Source of the DNA: Adiantum capillus-veneris
Taxonomy: Eukaryota; Streptophyta; Polypodiopsida; Polypodiales; Pteridaceae
DNA length: 64,000 nucleotides
NCBI GenBank assembly: GCA_014529385.2
Contig: CM043966.1
Location: 110,094,808-110,158,807 of the forward strand
Direction: 5' to 3'
The notes beneath the pieces are model-generated. The model did not search any database and was not told the origin of the DNA. It was given only the letters and a program-made list of their open reading frames with translations. The translations under genes and the position numbers were made by a program. This document shows positions 44,513 through 56,019 of this stretch, piece by piece; positions within the stretch are counted from its first letter, which is position 1; every line of letters starts with the position of its first letter.

Positions 44513-45144
44513 GGTGGAGAAGAGGGTGACCTCTTTCTCGCCTTTTTCTTGTCTTGATCTTTGTCGTCTTCACCATAGCTTTCATAAGAGGAAGAGGATG
44601 AAGAAGATGGAGAAGAGGGTGTCCTCTTTCTCGCCTTTTTCTTCTCTTGCTTTTTATCATCCCTCTTTGAATTGTGGTGAGGAGAAGAATACAATGGTCT
44701 TCTCCGCTTTGGTGGTGATGGAGAGCGTTTAGCCCGCCGTCTTCGTGGAGCCATCTCCATCGAGGTGGCGGGAGACTCGCTTCTTTCTCGTTCCTTCGGT
44801 GGAGGCTCTTGAGTTCTCCTTTGGGAAGGAGATGCATCATCAAGAAGTAAATTCTTGAGCCCTTCATATGGATTCTCTTCCTCTTCCCGAATCGGAGAGA
44901 GACCTCTTTTGGTAGTCTCACAAGGAGGCTTCCTAGGTGTTCTCTCGTCATGGTGATGAGCTTGGAGAATCCCGTGAGCACGGAGCTGCCGTTGCACTTC
45001 ACTTTGGAGAGATGGATTGCCCATGGCTTGTTGAAGCCTAGAAACAAGATAGTTAACAAGCATTGAAGCATCATTAGTAGCTTGCTCATGAGCAAAATCA
45101 AAGTTATCAACATTAATTTCACTCTCTTTACTATTGTCAGCCAT
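44041..45144 (-). CDS. Chimeric ORF: chromovirus gag N-terminus fused to LINE endonuclease
   Basis: One open frame of 367 codons. Residues 1 to about 210 (MADNSKESEINVDNFDFAHE..., then an SR/KR-rich stretch SPSPPKRRR) match the gag start at 57616 almost exactly, including the LTR and PBS in front. After SPSSPP the sequence switches to LINE endonuclease: FGNMNARTK (the usual GDFNAR with D changed to N), GDSVIDYMLLS and SDHRTLCIDL. The switch is in frame. The remaining gag half is not found on the other side of the LINE. It may be a chance in-frame insertion; expression is unknown. Confidence 0.75.
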   Translation of the reverse strand: MADNSKESEINVDNFDFAHEQATNDASMLVNYLVSRLQQAMGNPSLQSEVQRQLRAHGILQAHHHDERTPRKPPCETTKRGLSPIREEEENPYEGLKNLLLDDASPSQRRTQEPPPKERERSESPATSMEMAPRRRRAKRSPSPPKRRRPLYSSPHHNSKRDDKKQEKKKARKRTPSSPSSSSSSSYESYGEDDKDQDKKKARKRSPSSPPFSDLEEDIAYFKGEGDVIVFGNMNARTKTLQHDTQQFDMPYISRELEEVHLYDRNSMDEKEPDHYGKLLLHMCNSTGMLIANGVSLWSGTNGFTCRRHNGDSVIDYMLLSEAIMYRIKSFMFGQWTPESDHRTLCIDLSCGEATKHDNLSQRKEKL

Positions 45145-45550
45145 TCTAACAACTTTTAGGTGTAAACTTTTTAGGTATACTTTGGCACTTCAAGCCCTAG
45201 TTGCTACTCCTCTTTACCCCTTTAGAAAAAGCACTCAAGCTACTGTACCCGCGGCTCGAATACCATTAATTGCAAGGAATAGAAGAGAGGGTCTTTCGAC
45301 ACCAAAACAGCACCGGCTCCTGTCAAGCTTCTAATAGCTCAATAGTGGTTAAGCCATAGGCAACAAGCCCCGTGGGACTCCACTATTAAGACCATAGCTC
45401 TCGACGGTGATGCCCCATTAACTGCACAAAGGCAGGCGCACTGCAAGGCTGAAAAATCCCTATTCTACTTACTCCAGGCAATTAATAATACCAACCATTT
45501 GTAGCTAGCTTGAGGACCTCCCTTCTTGAGCAAGAAAAGAGAAACCTTGA
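45145..45550. other. Leader between PBS and gag (left copy)
   Basis: Nearly identical to 57617-58022. Untranslated leader; no feature beyond that. Confidence 0.6.
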
Positions 45551-45562
45551 GCTCTGATACCA
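45551..45562 (-). other. Primer-binding site (tRNA-iMet) of the left, chimeric element
   Basis: The minus strand reads TGGTATCAGAGC exactly, one base from the LTR at 45564. So this LTR serves as 5' LTR for the leftward gag, and as 3' LTR for the element on its right. Confidence 0.85.
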
Positions 45563-45563
45563 A

Positions 45564-47156
45564 TGTAACATTTAATGGACTAATAACTTATGTGTAGCGG
45601 AAATTAGCATGAACATAGTGGGCATTTCATTAGAATAGATTCCTAATGATAATTACAAGAGTGCTTGGGTGGAGAGAGCAACAAAAAGCATAACATCTAG
45701 TTAGATAGCATCACAATACTTTCAAAAGAGAGAGAAATTAAGCTATTGACAACAGTTGAGGACCGGATTTGCATGGAGCCGGTCCCCCCTCCAAAAGGCT
45801 TTGTATTATGGTTTCTCCCATCAAGAGAGACATTGTACAATACAATTCTTTGTGTTCCTTCAAGACTAGCTAGTGCAATGAAGATGGAAGCTTCATACAC
45901 CAAGCAAAACACTTAATCAAACACAACTTGAATTATCCCCGTTCTCAAACCCAAGACCTCACACACCTTCGAAGATGGTGAGAGCTAGCAGGGTATGAGA
46001 GTAGATTGAGAGGAAGAAGGAGTATCTTACAAGAAAGATGTACATCTCCTCACATAATCACTCATATTAGCATAGCTTAGCTTAGTAATTAGCTTGGTAG
46101 AGGAGATGAGCATGCATTGAAGCTTGGCTCTTGGTTGGATTTGCATCCACATGCCAAGAGAGTGTTGATATAGGCTTCTATCTCACAAGCTTGGAGTAGG
46201 TGATGAGCTCTCCATTAAAGCTTGGGAGGAGATAGAGTATTCTTCCTTCACACATGGTCAAGTGTGTGTGTGTGTGTGTGTGTCAATGCCAAGCAAAAAT
46301 CAGCCCCCTCTCTCTCTTGGGTGAGCCCTAGCTGCTAATTAGGTCTGGCTTTTGCCTCATTGGACCTCCCCAGGTCAAGCCAATAGGTATTAAGCAGCAT
46401 AAGTGATAGCCTTCTGACATGTGTCCCCCTTTCCCCTTTTGTGAGAGCTTTAGGTAATTAAATAATTAAATTAAACTCTCATTGGACCCCTTTGTCTCCT
46501 GGCCAATAGAAATCAGGCAAGCCATGGGGCTTCTGAATGCTCATTGGACCCTTTGGGAGACTGCCCAATAGTCTTCTAGGAGACTTAATTCTCATTGGTT
46601 TCTTTTATTAAATGTTTTTAAATTAATTAAACTACATTTACTCTAGCTTAATTCTCATTGGTCCACTTCAAGGGTCTTCCAATAGGAATTGGGCACACCT
46701 TGTGGGCATCTGGCCTAGGGAGCTGACATGTGTCCCTCATTCCCTTTTTGTAAAGGGAGCCTGTGTGTGTGTGTGTGGCTTTCTCTGTCATCCCCTACCT
46801 TTGGGGCTCGCCCCCTCCCATGTAGGGATGTGCAAAGACTTTTAGGGCACACACAAAGCATCCAATTTTCCCTAGGGTTGACCTTTGGACACTACCTTTG
46901 AATTTTGGAACCTTAGCATTTTGGAAGTCTTAATGGGCTGAACCTTAGGGTCTTTTTAGCCCATTGTTGCACATGGATCTTTTGCAGATGCCCCCCCCTT
47001 TGGATCCCTATTTTCCCTCCTTTGGATCCCTACTGTGGCCGGTCTGCTAGCTTAACCAATATTCTAGCTTTTTCTCCCTTGGCACTTCCCCACATTAAAT
47101 GATCAGTTTAATATGAGAAAATCATTTAGGAGAATTAGATATTGATTATTATGACA
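45564..47156 (-). repeat. 3' LTR of the chromovirus (1,593 bp)
   Basis: Starts TGTAACATTTAATGG and ends TATTATGACA on the plus strand. It pairs with 58036-59594. Contains a TG run near 46263-46283. Confidence 0.9.
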
Positions 47157-47510
47157 TTACCTCTCTCTTGAAATCATAGTCATCCTCGACTATGGTGTAG
47201 AGAAGATAAAGCATATTCATGAGTCCTTTTCTTAGCGGGTAGAGGATCCCTATGTTACCCTACGACATCATTCCATAATGGATGTAGTCCATTTGGCGCT
47301 TGAGAGCCTGAGGCTGCTGCAAGCATGTCTGCACATTAGTCCTATCAGTCTTCCATAGTAGAGTGACAAGCTCTACTTGGTGTTTGGGAGACGTCGTCTC
47401 CGCAAACTTGATCTAAGCATGCATACTACTTCATTTTTGTGCACAAATAAAGAAAAAGAGAGTCTTATAAGACAAAAATTTGGTTCATTTTTAACATTTT
47501 GTACATTTGC
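47157..47510. other. Region between integrase stop and 3' LTR
   Basis: No ORF. Holds the 3' untranslated part of the chromovirus, where a polypurine tract is expected. No unambiguous tract was picked out. Confidence 0.4.
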
Positions 47511-48641
47511 TTACTCTTGGGAAGCATTGTAAGCATTGACAAGGTTTAGGTTATCCTTTAATTGTATGCCTTGCATCCATCTAGCATCTTCAAAAGGATA
47601 ATTCTTAAACTTAATAAGATATCGTCGGATAGTCTTACCGCCTCTTAATACCTTGTCTTCATGTCGGAGAATGGACTCGGGCTGCAGCACCTCCTCTTGG
47701 TCCTCGATCTCCGGTGGGTCTTCAATAGTTGGTTCTTGAGGTGGCTCTCCTTTGTAAGGCTTTAATAGGCTCACATGAAAAGCATTGTGTATGAGCCAAT
47801 GATTGGGAAACTTAAGTTGATAGGCCATCTCATTGATTGGCCTAAGAATCTGGAAGGGACCATAGTACCTTTTTGCTAGTTTAGCATAGTACTTTTGGTG
47901 GCCCGTAGGATTCTTGCCCGTCGTGTGCCTTAATCGAGCCTTGGGAAACTTTAACAAGACCCAATCGTTTTCTTTAAAGGCTTGGGCTCTTCTGTGCTTG
48001 TCAGCAGCAGCCTTTTGCCTTTGCTGTGAGATAGAGATAGCATCCTTAATCTTTTGGAAAGATTCTTGTAGGTCTCGGCTATACTCATCTGCAGCGAAGA
48101 TCTTCCCATGTACCTTAAGTAGCAAGGGACTTTTTGATCTTCCCTCAATTACCTCGAAAGGTGCTTTTCCTGTGGAAGTATGTACAGTGTTATTGTAAGC
48201 ATACTCTACTAAGGGTAAGTACTTCTCCCATTGGGATCTTTGATCTACTTCCGTTACATAGGCTTTTAGTAGATCGAGAATGGTTAGGTTAGCTATTTCA
48301 CTTTGGCCATCAGTTTGTGGATGATAGGCCGAAGAGAAGTTTAGCCTTGTTCCTAAATTCTCAAAGAGACCCTTCCAGAAATTACTGGTCATTCTAGGAT
48401 CTCTATCCGACACTATGGACATTGGCAAGCCATGGTACTTGAAAATTTGTGAAATGAAGAGGGTTGCCATTTGATGGGCTTTGATAGTCTTTTTGACAGG
48501 TATAAAATGAGCTTGTTTACTGAACCTGTCTACTATCGTCCATATTCCCGTATTCCCATGGATAGACTTAGGCAATCCAAAGATAAAATCCATGGATATG
48601 CTCTCCCAAGGTGAATTAGGGATTGGCAAGGGTTGAAGCAA
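47511..48641 (-). CDS. Chromovirus integrase core and chromodomain (interrupted gene, distal part)
   Basis: 376 codons open. The catalytic Asp lies in SISMDFIFGLP, the second Asp in IVSDRDPRMTS and the Glu in TDGQSEIANL. The C-terminal GPF/Y-like region reads KRYYGPFQILRPI. A chromodomain follows at the end (ILRHEDKVLRGGKTIRRYLI, then a KFKNYPFEDARW stretch), which in chromoviruses guides insertion into marked chromatin. The N-terminal zinc domain lies beyond the copia insertion, at 54173-53818. The last codons are at 47511, about 355 bp from the 3' LTR. Confidence 0.85.
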   Translation of the reverse strand: MLQPLPIPNSPWESISMDFIFGLPKSIHGNTGIWTIVDRFSKQAHFIPVKKTIKAHQMATLFISQIFKYHGLPMSIVSDRDPRMTSNFWKGLFENLGTRLNFSSAYHPQTDGQSEIANLTILDLLKAYVTEVDQRSQWEKYLPLVEYAYNNTVHTSTGKAPFEVIEGRSKSPLLLKVHGKIFAADEYSRDLQESFQKIKDAISISQQRQKAAADKHRRAQAFKENDWVLLKFPKARLRHTTGKNPTGHQKYYAKLAKRYYGPFQILRPINEMAYQLKFPNHWLIHNAFHVSLLKPYKGEPPQEPTIEDPPEIEDQEEVLQPESILRHEDKVLRGGKTIRRYLIKFKNYPFEDARWMQGIQLKDNLNLVNAYNASQE

Positions 48642-48648
48642 TCCAGGT

Positions 48649-48875
48649 TGTTACCATATACATGTGGTAGTGATGTGTGTGAACACACTAGGACCGCCGG
48701 GGCATTTTTTCCCTCTTTAGGAGGTTTTTTCCCCCGTGCATTGTATATACGCCCATCACTCTAGGGCTATCTATCTTTCCATTGCACACTAAGTAACACA
48801 CTCTCTATTGTGTGCCTTGAGCTTCCTTCGTCTTCTCCAAGCTGTGTGTGTTTCTCTGCAACCCTAATTCCAACA
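48649..48875 (+). repeat. copia 5' LTR
   Basis: TGTTACCATATACATG ... ATTCCAACA, followed by AT and the PBS. Confidence 0.95.
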
Positions 48876-48877
48876 AT

Positions 48878-48889
48878 TGGTATCAGAGC
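48878..48889 (+). other. copia primer-binding site
   Basis: TGGTATCAGAGC, exact complement of the initiator tRNA-Met 3' end. Confidence 0.9.
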
Positions 48890-49237
48890 AGGTCACGTCC
48901 TCCCGGGCTTAGTCGCCAGCTGCTCCAGCACACGCCTGCTCACTTTCTCCGATTTCAGTGAGCTTTGGCAAGCGTTCGCAGGTCGATAAATATTTTGGGA
49001 GAGCTCGAAGAGCTTGGTCTGCTCAGAATTTTGATTTGGGCTCATTTCGGCCTCCGTTTCCACTACGGGCAGTACTGCACAGGTTATTTCATCATTTTGT
49101 GCAGATTTTCTGTCAGTGCCGTTTTCTGCATAACAGGTGCCTTATAGTCTTCTACGGTTTGTGCTATATAGCACAAGTTGTTCCCGCTCCATTTCTCCTA
49201 TTTTCGGGCAGTTTTCACATCAGGTGCAGCATTTACC

Positions 49238-52156
49238 ATGGCTGACAACAACAACACAGATGTGTTCAAGATGTTTGCTGCTGAGGACAGGTTGGATGGG
49301 GACAACTACCCTATGTGGGCTTATATGATGCAACACGTTCTTGTGTCAAAAGGTGTCTGGAACATTGTGCAGGGCATTGATGTACGTCATGGTTCTGAAG
49401 ATGTAGGCGATATTGAGGATGTTGCAGGTCTTGCTGCAAGGATTGCAGCTGTTAGAGTTGTTTTGCCTACAACAGAACAAGCTCGTTGGGATGTTAAGGA
49501 TGCGCAGGCTCATGCATTGATTGCGTTGTCTGTGAAGCGCACCATTATTCCTCACATCCGTTCAGCAAAATCTGCAAAACAGGCTTGGGATATTCTAGCA
49601 GGTCTTTATGCAAGCCGCAATGAGGCTAAAATTGCTTTGCTGCGTAAAGAGCTAGAGTCGAAGATTATGCATGAGGAAGATGATATGGACACTTTCCTTG
49701 CTAGTGTCAAGGATATCAATGAGCAACTCATTTCTGCAGGTGAAGTCATTTCTGACAGTTCCCTTGTGCAGACTGTTCTTGATGCCTTACCAGATTCCTA
49801 CCAGACTTTTGCTAGTACTTGGAGACTGATGACCCAAGGAAATCCTGAAGTTGTCAAGTTTGATGCATTATGCACATTGCTGTTGCAAGAGTCACTTTCT
49901 AGAAAAAACAGGACTAGGCAGCGTGCAGTTGAACAGGCTTTTATTGCTTCTCAAAGAAAGGGTGGTAACAGTAATGCAGCCACTTCTTATGGTTTTGCTG
50001 CGAGTGGCAAAAATTCTGTTCCTAATGCTTCTGCTGGCAGCACTTCGTCTGGCAATTCTGGTGATAAGGGCAAAAAGAAGATGCGTTGCCATTATTGTAA
50101 AGCCAATGATCACTTGATCAAGTCGTGTCCTAAGTTGAAGGCCAAAGAGGCTAAGAAGAAAGAGGGTGGTTCCACTGCAAATGCTGGTTCCACTACAAAT
50201 GCAGCCATTGTTGAGTCTTCTGTGAAAGGAGATTGTGATGCTGATGTTGATGCAGAATGGGCTTTTAGCGCAGAGTGCACTTACAATCCTGCTGTCCATG
50301 ATGCATGCTTGTCAGTTGCTGCAGATTCACATGTGTGGTATTTCGACAGTGGTGCTACAAAGCACATTACCTCACATCGTGAATTGTTTACCTCTCTCGA
50401 GTCTGTCCCTCATGGGAATTCAGTCACTTGTGCCAACAACGCCTCTTATCCAGTTCAGGGAGTTGGAAAGATTGTGCTCACTGCTGCTAATGGCAGTTCC
50501 TTCACACTTGTTGATGCACTTTATGTACCTGGGATCAAGAAGAATCTATTGTCTGTATCCGCACTTGCTAGACTTGGACTTGTAGTCAAATTTGTGGATG
50601 ACAGATGTACAGTTCATGATCTCAGTTTTGGTGATGAAATTGTTGCATCTGGGCTTTTGTGCCGTGGGCTGTATAAGCTCACTTTGTATGACAAGTGTGG
50701 ACAAAATTTTGCAAATGCTGTTGCAGATTCAAGGGCTATTTCAGATGCAAAACTTTGGCATGCACGTTTTGGTCATCTGAATTTTGCCAGTTTGCTGCGT
50801 TTGCAGAAATCTGATATGGTTGCTTCTTTGCCGCCTCTTGAAGCACCTATCAAACATGTTTGTGAAGGCTGTATTCTGGGTAAAATGCAGCGTTCTAAGT
50901 TTCCAAAGGATGGTTCAGTTAGGGCCACATGCAGGTTGCAGCTTGTGCATAGTGATGTTTGTGGGCCCATGCAAACTCCGTCCTTGGGCAATTACCTGTA
51001 CTTCGTGACTTTCATTGATGATTACTCCAGGCATGCATGGGTATTTCCGCTTAAAGCAAAGTCCGAAGTTTTTATGTGCTTCAAACAATTTTTGGCTATG
51101 GCTGAAAATGTCTCAAAATGTACTATGGGCACCCTCCGTTCCGATCGAGGGGGGGAGTATATGTCTCATGAATTTAATGCATTTCTGGCTAGTCGTGGGA
51201 TAAAACACCAATGTACAGTGCCTTATACACCTCAGCAAAATGGTGTTGCTGAGAGGAAAAACAGGTCACTAACGGAAATGGCACGATGTATGGTCAAAAG
51301 TCAAGCTTTGCCGCATTCTTTTTGGCTTGAGGCCATCATGTGTGCCACTTATGTACTTAACAGGTGTCCTACGAAAGCTTTGCAGTCTATTACTCCATAT
51401 GAAGCATGGCATGATAGAAAACCTTCTATTGAGCACATGCGTGTTTTTGGCTGTTTGGCATATGCTTTGGTGCCACAAGTGCAGCGCAGAAAATTGGATG
51501 ATAAGGCTGTCAAATGTATTTTTGTTGGTTATAGTGCTGAAAGCAAAGGTTACAGGTTGTATCATCCGCAAACAAAACGTATTTTGGTTTCACGGGATGT
51601 AGTGTTTGTGGAAGATTCTGTTCAACCCTTGCTGTCATGTACTAGAGACAGTAATGTAAGCTCACAGGACATTTATGACACTTTGTTGCCTCTTTTCAGT
51701 GGTGGAAATACGAATGTAAGTTCCAATGAGGCAAATGTACAGCCTATGGGGGTTTCTGAAAATGTTTTAGAACAGCCTATTACTGATGCAGATGTACATG
51801 ATGTACTTGATGAGGAAAGGGCTGAAAATGAGCAGGCTAGAGGTATGCCAAAATGGCTGGTGCACACTTTGCGTGACAGTAAATTGGATGCACCTTTATC
51901 TAGTCGTACTCGTTTAGGCTCTCGCCATGCATCTTATGCATCAGATTGTTATGCTTTGGCTGTGTCTAGTTTACATGATGTTGAGGAGCCTCTGTCTTTT
52001 GATGAAGCACAGAATTCAGAAAAATGGATTGCTGCCATGAAATCAGAATATGATGCACTTATAGAGAATGATACATGGACTTTATGTGATTTGCCTCCTG
52101 AAAAAAGGCATTGGTACGAAGTGGGTTTACAAGTTGAAACGCAAGCCGGATGGTGA
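49238..52156 (+). CDS. copia gag-protease-integrase polyprotein
   Basis: Start chosen at MADNNNTD (49238); a longer in-frame ATG at 49178 lies in the leader. Domains in order: UBN2-type gag; CCHC knuckle [14 protein letters not shown] (about 50088); aspartic protease [11 protein letters not shown] (about 50340); GAG-pre-integrase [11 protein letters not shown] with CEGCILGK; integrase with D (HSDVCGPM), D (SDRGGEYMS) and E ([11 protein letters not shown]); then the start of RT ([20 protein letters not shown]). The frame breaks at a run of six A near 52100; the expected RT continues in another frame ([15 protein letters not shown]). It is otherwise intact over about 970 residues. Confidence 0.9.
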   Translation: MADNNNTDVFKMFAAEDRLDGDNYPMWAYMMQHVLVSKGVWNIVQGIDVRHGSEDVGDIEDVAGLAARIAAVRVVLPTTEQARWDVKDAQAHALIALSVKRTIIPHIRSAKSAKQAWDILAGLYASRNEAKIALLRKELESKIMHEEDDMDTFLASVKDINEQLISAGEVISDSSLVQTVLDALPDSYQTFASTWRLMTQGNPEVVKFDALCTLLLQESLSRKNRTRQRAVEQAFIASQRKGGNSNAATSYGFAASGKNSVPNASAGSTSSGNSGDKGKKKMRCHYCKANDHLIKSCPKLKAKEAKKKEGGSTANAGSTTNAAIVESSVKGDCDADVDAEWAFSAECTYNPAVHDACLSVAADSHVWYFDSGATKHITSHRELFTSLESVPHGNSVTCANNASYPVQGVGKIVLTAANGSSFTLVDALYVPGIKKNLLSVSALARLGLVVKFVDDRCTVHDLSFGDEIVASGLLCRGLYKLTLYDKCGQNFANAVADSRAISDAKLWHARFGHLNFASLLRLQKSDMVASLPPLEAPIKHVCEGCILGKMQRSKFPKDGSVRATCRLQLVHSDVCGPMQTPSLGNYLYFVTFIDDYSRHAWVFPLKAKSEVFMCFKQFLAMAENVSKCTMGTLRSDRGGEYMSHEFNAFLASRGIKHQCTVPYTPQQNGVAERKNRSLTEMARCMVKSQALPHSFWLEAIMCATYVLNRCPTKALQSITPYEAWHDRKPSIEHMRVFGCLAYALVPQVQRRKLDDKAVKCIFVGYSAESKGYRLYHPQTKRILVSRDVVFVEDSVQPLLSCTRDSNVSSQDIYDTLLPLFSGGNTNVSSNEANVQPMGVSENVLEQPITDADVHDVLDEERAENEQARGMPKWLVHTLRDSKLDAPLSSRTRLGSRHASYASDCYALAVSSLHDVEEPLSFDEAQNSEKWIAAMKSEYDALIENDTWTLCDLPPEKRHWYEVGLQVETQAGW

Positions 52157-53508
52157 GATCGATCGCCATAAGGCTCGACTTGTTGCAAAGGGTTATGCAC
52201 AACAAAAAAGCATAGATTATGAAGAGACTTTTGCTCCCACTTGTCGTATGACTACTGTGCGTTTCTATGTGCATTGGCAGCTCATTTTGGTTGGGATGTA
52301 CATCAATCAGACATTGTTACTGCTTTCTTGAATGGTGACATATTTGAGGAAGTTTATGTAACGCAGCCTCGCGGTTTTGTCATAAAAGGACAAGAGGACA
52401 AAGTGTGCAAATGTAAGAAGGCTTGTATGGGTTGAAGCAATCTCCTCGTGCTTGGTATTAAAAGCTGACACTCATTGGTTAAACGAGGCTTTCGTAACAT
52501 TCCAACAGAAAGCACATTGTATTAAAGCGTGAGGATGATGTATTTCTCATTGTGGTTCTTTATGTTGATGATTTGCTGATCACTGGACCAAATGAGAGAC
52601 AAATTGCTGAATTTAAGGCTGATTTGAATGCTACTTTCAAGATGAAAGATTGGGGCTGTTGCATCATTACTTCGGTATACAGTTTAAGCAATGGTGGTAT
52701 TGCCTTGTGTCAGAAAAGTTACATAGAGACATTGCTATGTAAGTTTTAGGACTTGAGGTATGCAAACCTATTGCCACTCCCATGGAAACAGGTTTGAAGT
52801 TGAGTCTACATGATGCTGGCGATCCTGCTGATGTCACTCTTTACCAAACTGCTGTTGGCTGCCTCATTTATGTATGCAACACGAGGCCAGATATTCAGTT
52901 GCAGTCTCGCAGGTCAGCAGATTTATGCATAGCCCAGGGTCTAAGCATTGGCAGGCTTTCAAGAGGATTTTCCGCTACCTTAGTGGCACTTTACATCTTG
53001 GCTTGTTTTATCCCAGGGGGATCATTGCCGCCAGAGCTTACATGCTTTTTCGGACTCAGATTGGCTGGTTTGTTTAGAAGGCGAGTTGTCCACAAGTGGT
53101 TTTTAGTTTCATGCTTGGCAGTTCATGTATATCATGGTTGAGCAAGAAGCAACCTCGTGCCACTTCGAGTTGTGAGGCTGAGGTACAGGGCATCTTCACA
53201 GCTACGGTTGAGTGTGTATGGCTCAGACGCCTTATGGCTGACTTGGGTGTTGGACAGGACACTGCAACACTATCTACACTGACAGTCAGAGCGCATTGGC
53301 AGTTGCGAGGAACCCAGTTTTTCATGCTCGCACAAAGCACATTGAGGTGCATTACCACTATGTCAGGGAGAGGCTCTCAGCAGGAGAGATCAGCTTGGCT
53401 TATGTGCCAACACAGGACAACCTTGCAGATCTTTTCACAAAGGCATTGTCTCGTGAGAAGCTTGAAGCTTTCCGCAAGGCTTTGGGCTTACTCCCCTTTG
53501 TGGACTGA
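52068..53508 (+). pseudogene. copia reverse transcriptase-RNase H, frameshifted
   Basis: Pieces in alternating frames: [20 protein letters not shown] (52110), [20 protein letters not shown] (52315), the catalytic YVDD in VVLYVDDLLITGP (52560), QAFKRIFRYLSGTLHLGLFY (52955), the RNase H motif SSCEAEVQGI (53165) and VPTQDNLADLFTKALSREKL (53405), ending at 53508. At least five frame changes and one stop occur, although the LTRs are near-identical. Some of these may be sequence errors. Confidence 0.85.
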
Positions 53509-53583
53509 TCCTGTCCTCAGGGCATGGCACTTCCCTTTACTCATGTGCCAGCTCTCGTTCACCGCATCACTCCAAGGGGGATT

Positions 53584-53812
53584 TGTTAACCATATACATG
53601 TGGTAGTGAGTGTGTGAACACACTAGGACCGCCGGGGGCATTTTTTCCCTCTTTAGGAGGTTTTTTCCCCCCGTGCATTGTATATACGCCCATCACTCTA
53701 GGGCTATCTATCTTTCCATTGCACACTAAGTAACACACTCTCTATTGTGTGCCTTGAGCTTCCTTCGTCTTCTCCAAGCTGTGTGTGTTTCTCTGCAACC
53801 CTAATTCCAACA
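53584..53812 (+). repeat. copia 3' LTR
   Basis: TGTTAACCATATACATG ... CCAACA. Compared with the 5' LTR, all differences seen are single-base insertions or deletions, mostly in homopolymers. Confidence 0.95.
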
Positions 53813-53817
53813 CAGGT

Positions 53818-54200
53818 TGCTTCCCTCTATCAAATTTTGTCTTTTGACATACCACACATTTGGAAACATACTCTTGTATGTTCACTTTCATGGTAGGCCA
53901 ATAGAAATATGTTTCAATTCCCTTTAAGGTAGACTGAATCCCTCTATGCCCCGCATATGGGGGAGCATGAGATTCATACATTACTTTCTCACGTAGTGAG
54001 TTAGTAACACATAGTCTATTGCCATAGAGAAGATAACCATCTTGTAAAGTAAATGGTTCTTCTTTCTTCCCTAATGCAAGGGCTGAAATCACATCTCTAA
54101 AATTGGGATCAATAGCATACTCATCTATCATTGAAGATAGATCATTGTGAGTTGCTATGGAAACCGCATTCACTCTCGGTCATCTTGAGAGTGCATCGGC
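53818..54200 (-). pseudogene. Chromovirus integrase zinc-binding domain
   Basis: Minus-strand reading: HAPPYAGHRGIQSTLKGIET, YFYWPTMKVNIQEYVSKCVV and CQKTK supply the H-H-C-C residues. The copia insertion separates it from the catalytic core (48641). The start of this frame is shifted relative to RNase H. Confidence 0.85.
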
Positions 54201-54207
54201 TACTTGA

Positions 54208-56015
54208 TTATGCTTGCCAGCAATGTGAGCAATATGAAAATGAAATTGCGAAAGGAAATTTTGCCCACCTCATTTGTTTGTCGGAGAGCTTGGTCTGCGT
54301 CATGAAGTACTTAAGACTTTGGTGATCCGTTCGCAGAATGAAAGGAGTCCCCAATAAGTAGTGCTTCCATGAGTCTAAGGCATGTAGAACTGCAAGGAGT
54401 TCCTTTTCGTATATGCCTAGAGCTTGCTCAACAGGGTCGAGCCTTCGACTCTCATAGCCTATGGCGTGCCCTTCTTGGAGCAAAACAGCCCCAAGGCAAT
54501 CACCACAAGCATCACATTGGACCTCAAATGGTTTTGAGAGATCCGGTAGTGTAAGCACAGGTTGAGAGATAAGCTTTTCTTTAAGCTTTTCGAAAGCATT
54601 GTTCTCCTTAGCAGACCATGTATACCTAACGCTTTTCTTTGTTAGGTCATGTAATGGTCCCGCAATTTGTGAGAACTTTTCTATGAAGCGTCTATAGTAT
54701 GCACACATACCTATAAAGCTTCTTAGTTCATGAAGATTCCTTGGTTTAGGCCATCCTTTTATTCCCTCTAACTTGGATGGATCCATTTGGATGCCATCTT
54801 GAGAGATAATGTGACCTAAATACTGAATCTCTTGCAAGAAAAATTCACTTTTCTTTCGATTAACATAAAGTTTATTCTCTCTTAAAACTTGAAATATTAC
54901 CTGGAGATGTTGCTTGTGTTCCTCCAATGAATTAGAGTAGATGATAATATCATCAAAGAACACTCCAGTGAAGGTTCGATGAGGCATGAACAGCTTCTCC
55001 ATCAAGCGGTTGAATGTGGCTAGTGCATTGGTCAAGCCAAAAGGCATGACAATGTATTCGTAAAGACCAAATGTAGTACGAAATGCGATCTTTACAATGT
55101 CTTGATCAACTATCCTTATTTGATGATAGCCACTTTTTAGGTCAATCCTACTGAAGTAGGTCGATCCTTGTAGCTTATCAAATAGGTCTTCTACCCGTGG
55201 AACGGGAAACCTATTTTTGATAGTGATCCTATTTAGTGCTCTATAGTCGACACACATACGATATGTGCCGTCTTTCTTTTGCACTAATAGCACAGGTGAG
55301 CAAAATGGAGATGAGCTAGGCCTAACCATGCCCTTCTCAACTAACTCATGCACTTGCCGCATAATCTCCTCTTGTTGAGCTTGAGAAACTCTATAAGGAG
55401 GTTTGTTAGGCGGTGAACTTCCTGGAAGAAGTTCAATTGCATGGTCATCATTACCTCGTTTAGGAGGTAGCTCACAAGGGATGTCGTCAATAAAAACATC
55501 TTGAAACCCCTTGAGAAAATTGGATAACTCTAATTCCGTTTGGTTGCTTTTATTTTCTTTTGCTAAAGCATTAGATTCATTTTGAGAATCTTTAACAAAA
55601 ATCATGTACACAGAAATAGAGCTCTTTATTGACTTGTTGAAAGCTGGTGTATGTACAATGGGGATGGTGTTACCCATCTCCTTAGCATCTATATACATGT
55701 ATTTTTCCCTGAACTTAAAGGAGATTCTCCTTTCAGGAAATTTAACATCGGCAGCCAGGCGGTCAAACCATGGTGCCCCTAAGATTACATCCTCATGCTT
55801 GAGAGGAGAGATAAAGAAGTCCTCTTTGTCCACATAGCCTTGGACATGAAGCCTCAATTTCCCGATTAAGGGAGTGACTGAAGCTTCTTGCCCCTTGAAG
55901 GCACTGTCTGCGGGTAGGATATCTCCCATCTCGTAGGATTGTATGCCTAGCTTGGTGGCTAACTCCATAGATATGAAATTGTGAGTAGAACCAGGGTCAA
56001 AGAGAATAAAATCAT
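54208..56015 (-). CDS. Chromovirus protease-reverse transcriptase-RNase H
   Basis: Open from a protease motif FDPGSTHNFIS (about 56005-55975; DPGS instead of the usual DSG/DTG) through RT and into RNase H. RT features: [36 protein letters not shown], and a catalytic FFDD in GVFFDDIIIYSNS. RNase H: PFEVQCDACGDCLGAVL and LRTDHQSLKYFMTQTKL. The frame is lost near 54262, where a T-run is one base longer than in copy B (29530). The frame continues to 54208 only by chance. Reverse transcription of element RNA is the expected function. Confidence 0.88.
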
Positions 56016-56019
56016 CATG

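Larger units (their letters stand above)
48649..53812 (+). mobile_element. Ty1/copia element nested in chromovirus integrase
   Basis: LTRs 48649-48875 (227 bp) and 53584-53812 (229 bp), PBS TGGTATCAGAGC at 48878-48889, a purine tract (AAGGGGGATT) before the 3' LTR, and TSD CAGGT at 48644-48648 and 53813-53817. Orientation is opposite to the host element. The LTRs differ only by four single-base indels that I can see, so the insertion is recent. Confidence 0.95.

Noticed and set aside
44442-45152. 236-aa minus-strand ORF (and 242-aa at 56896-57624)
   Set aside because: Shadow frames of the gag N-terminus: the same nucleotides shifted by one, with the real frame starting MADNSKES.
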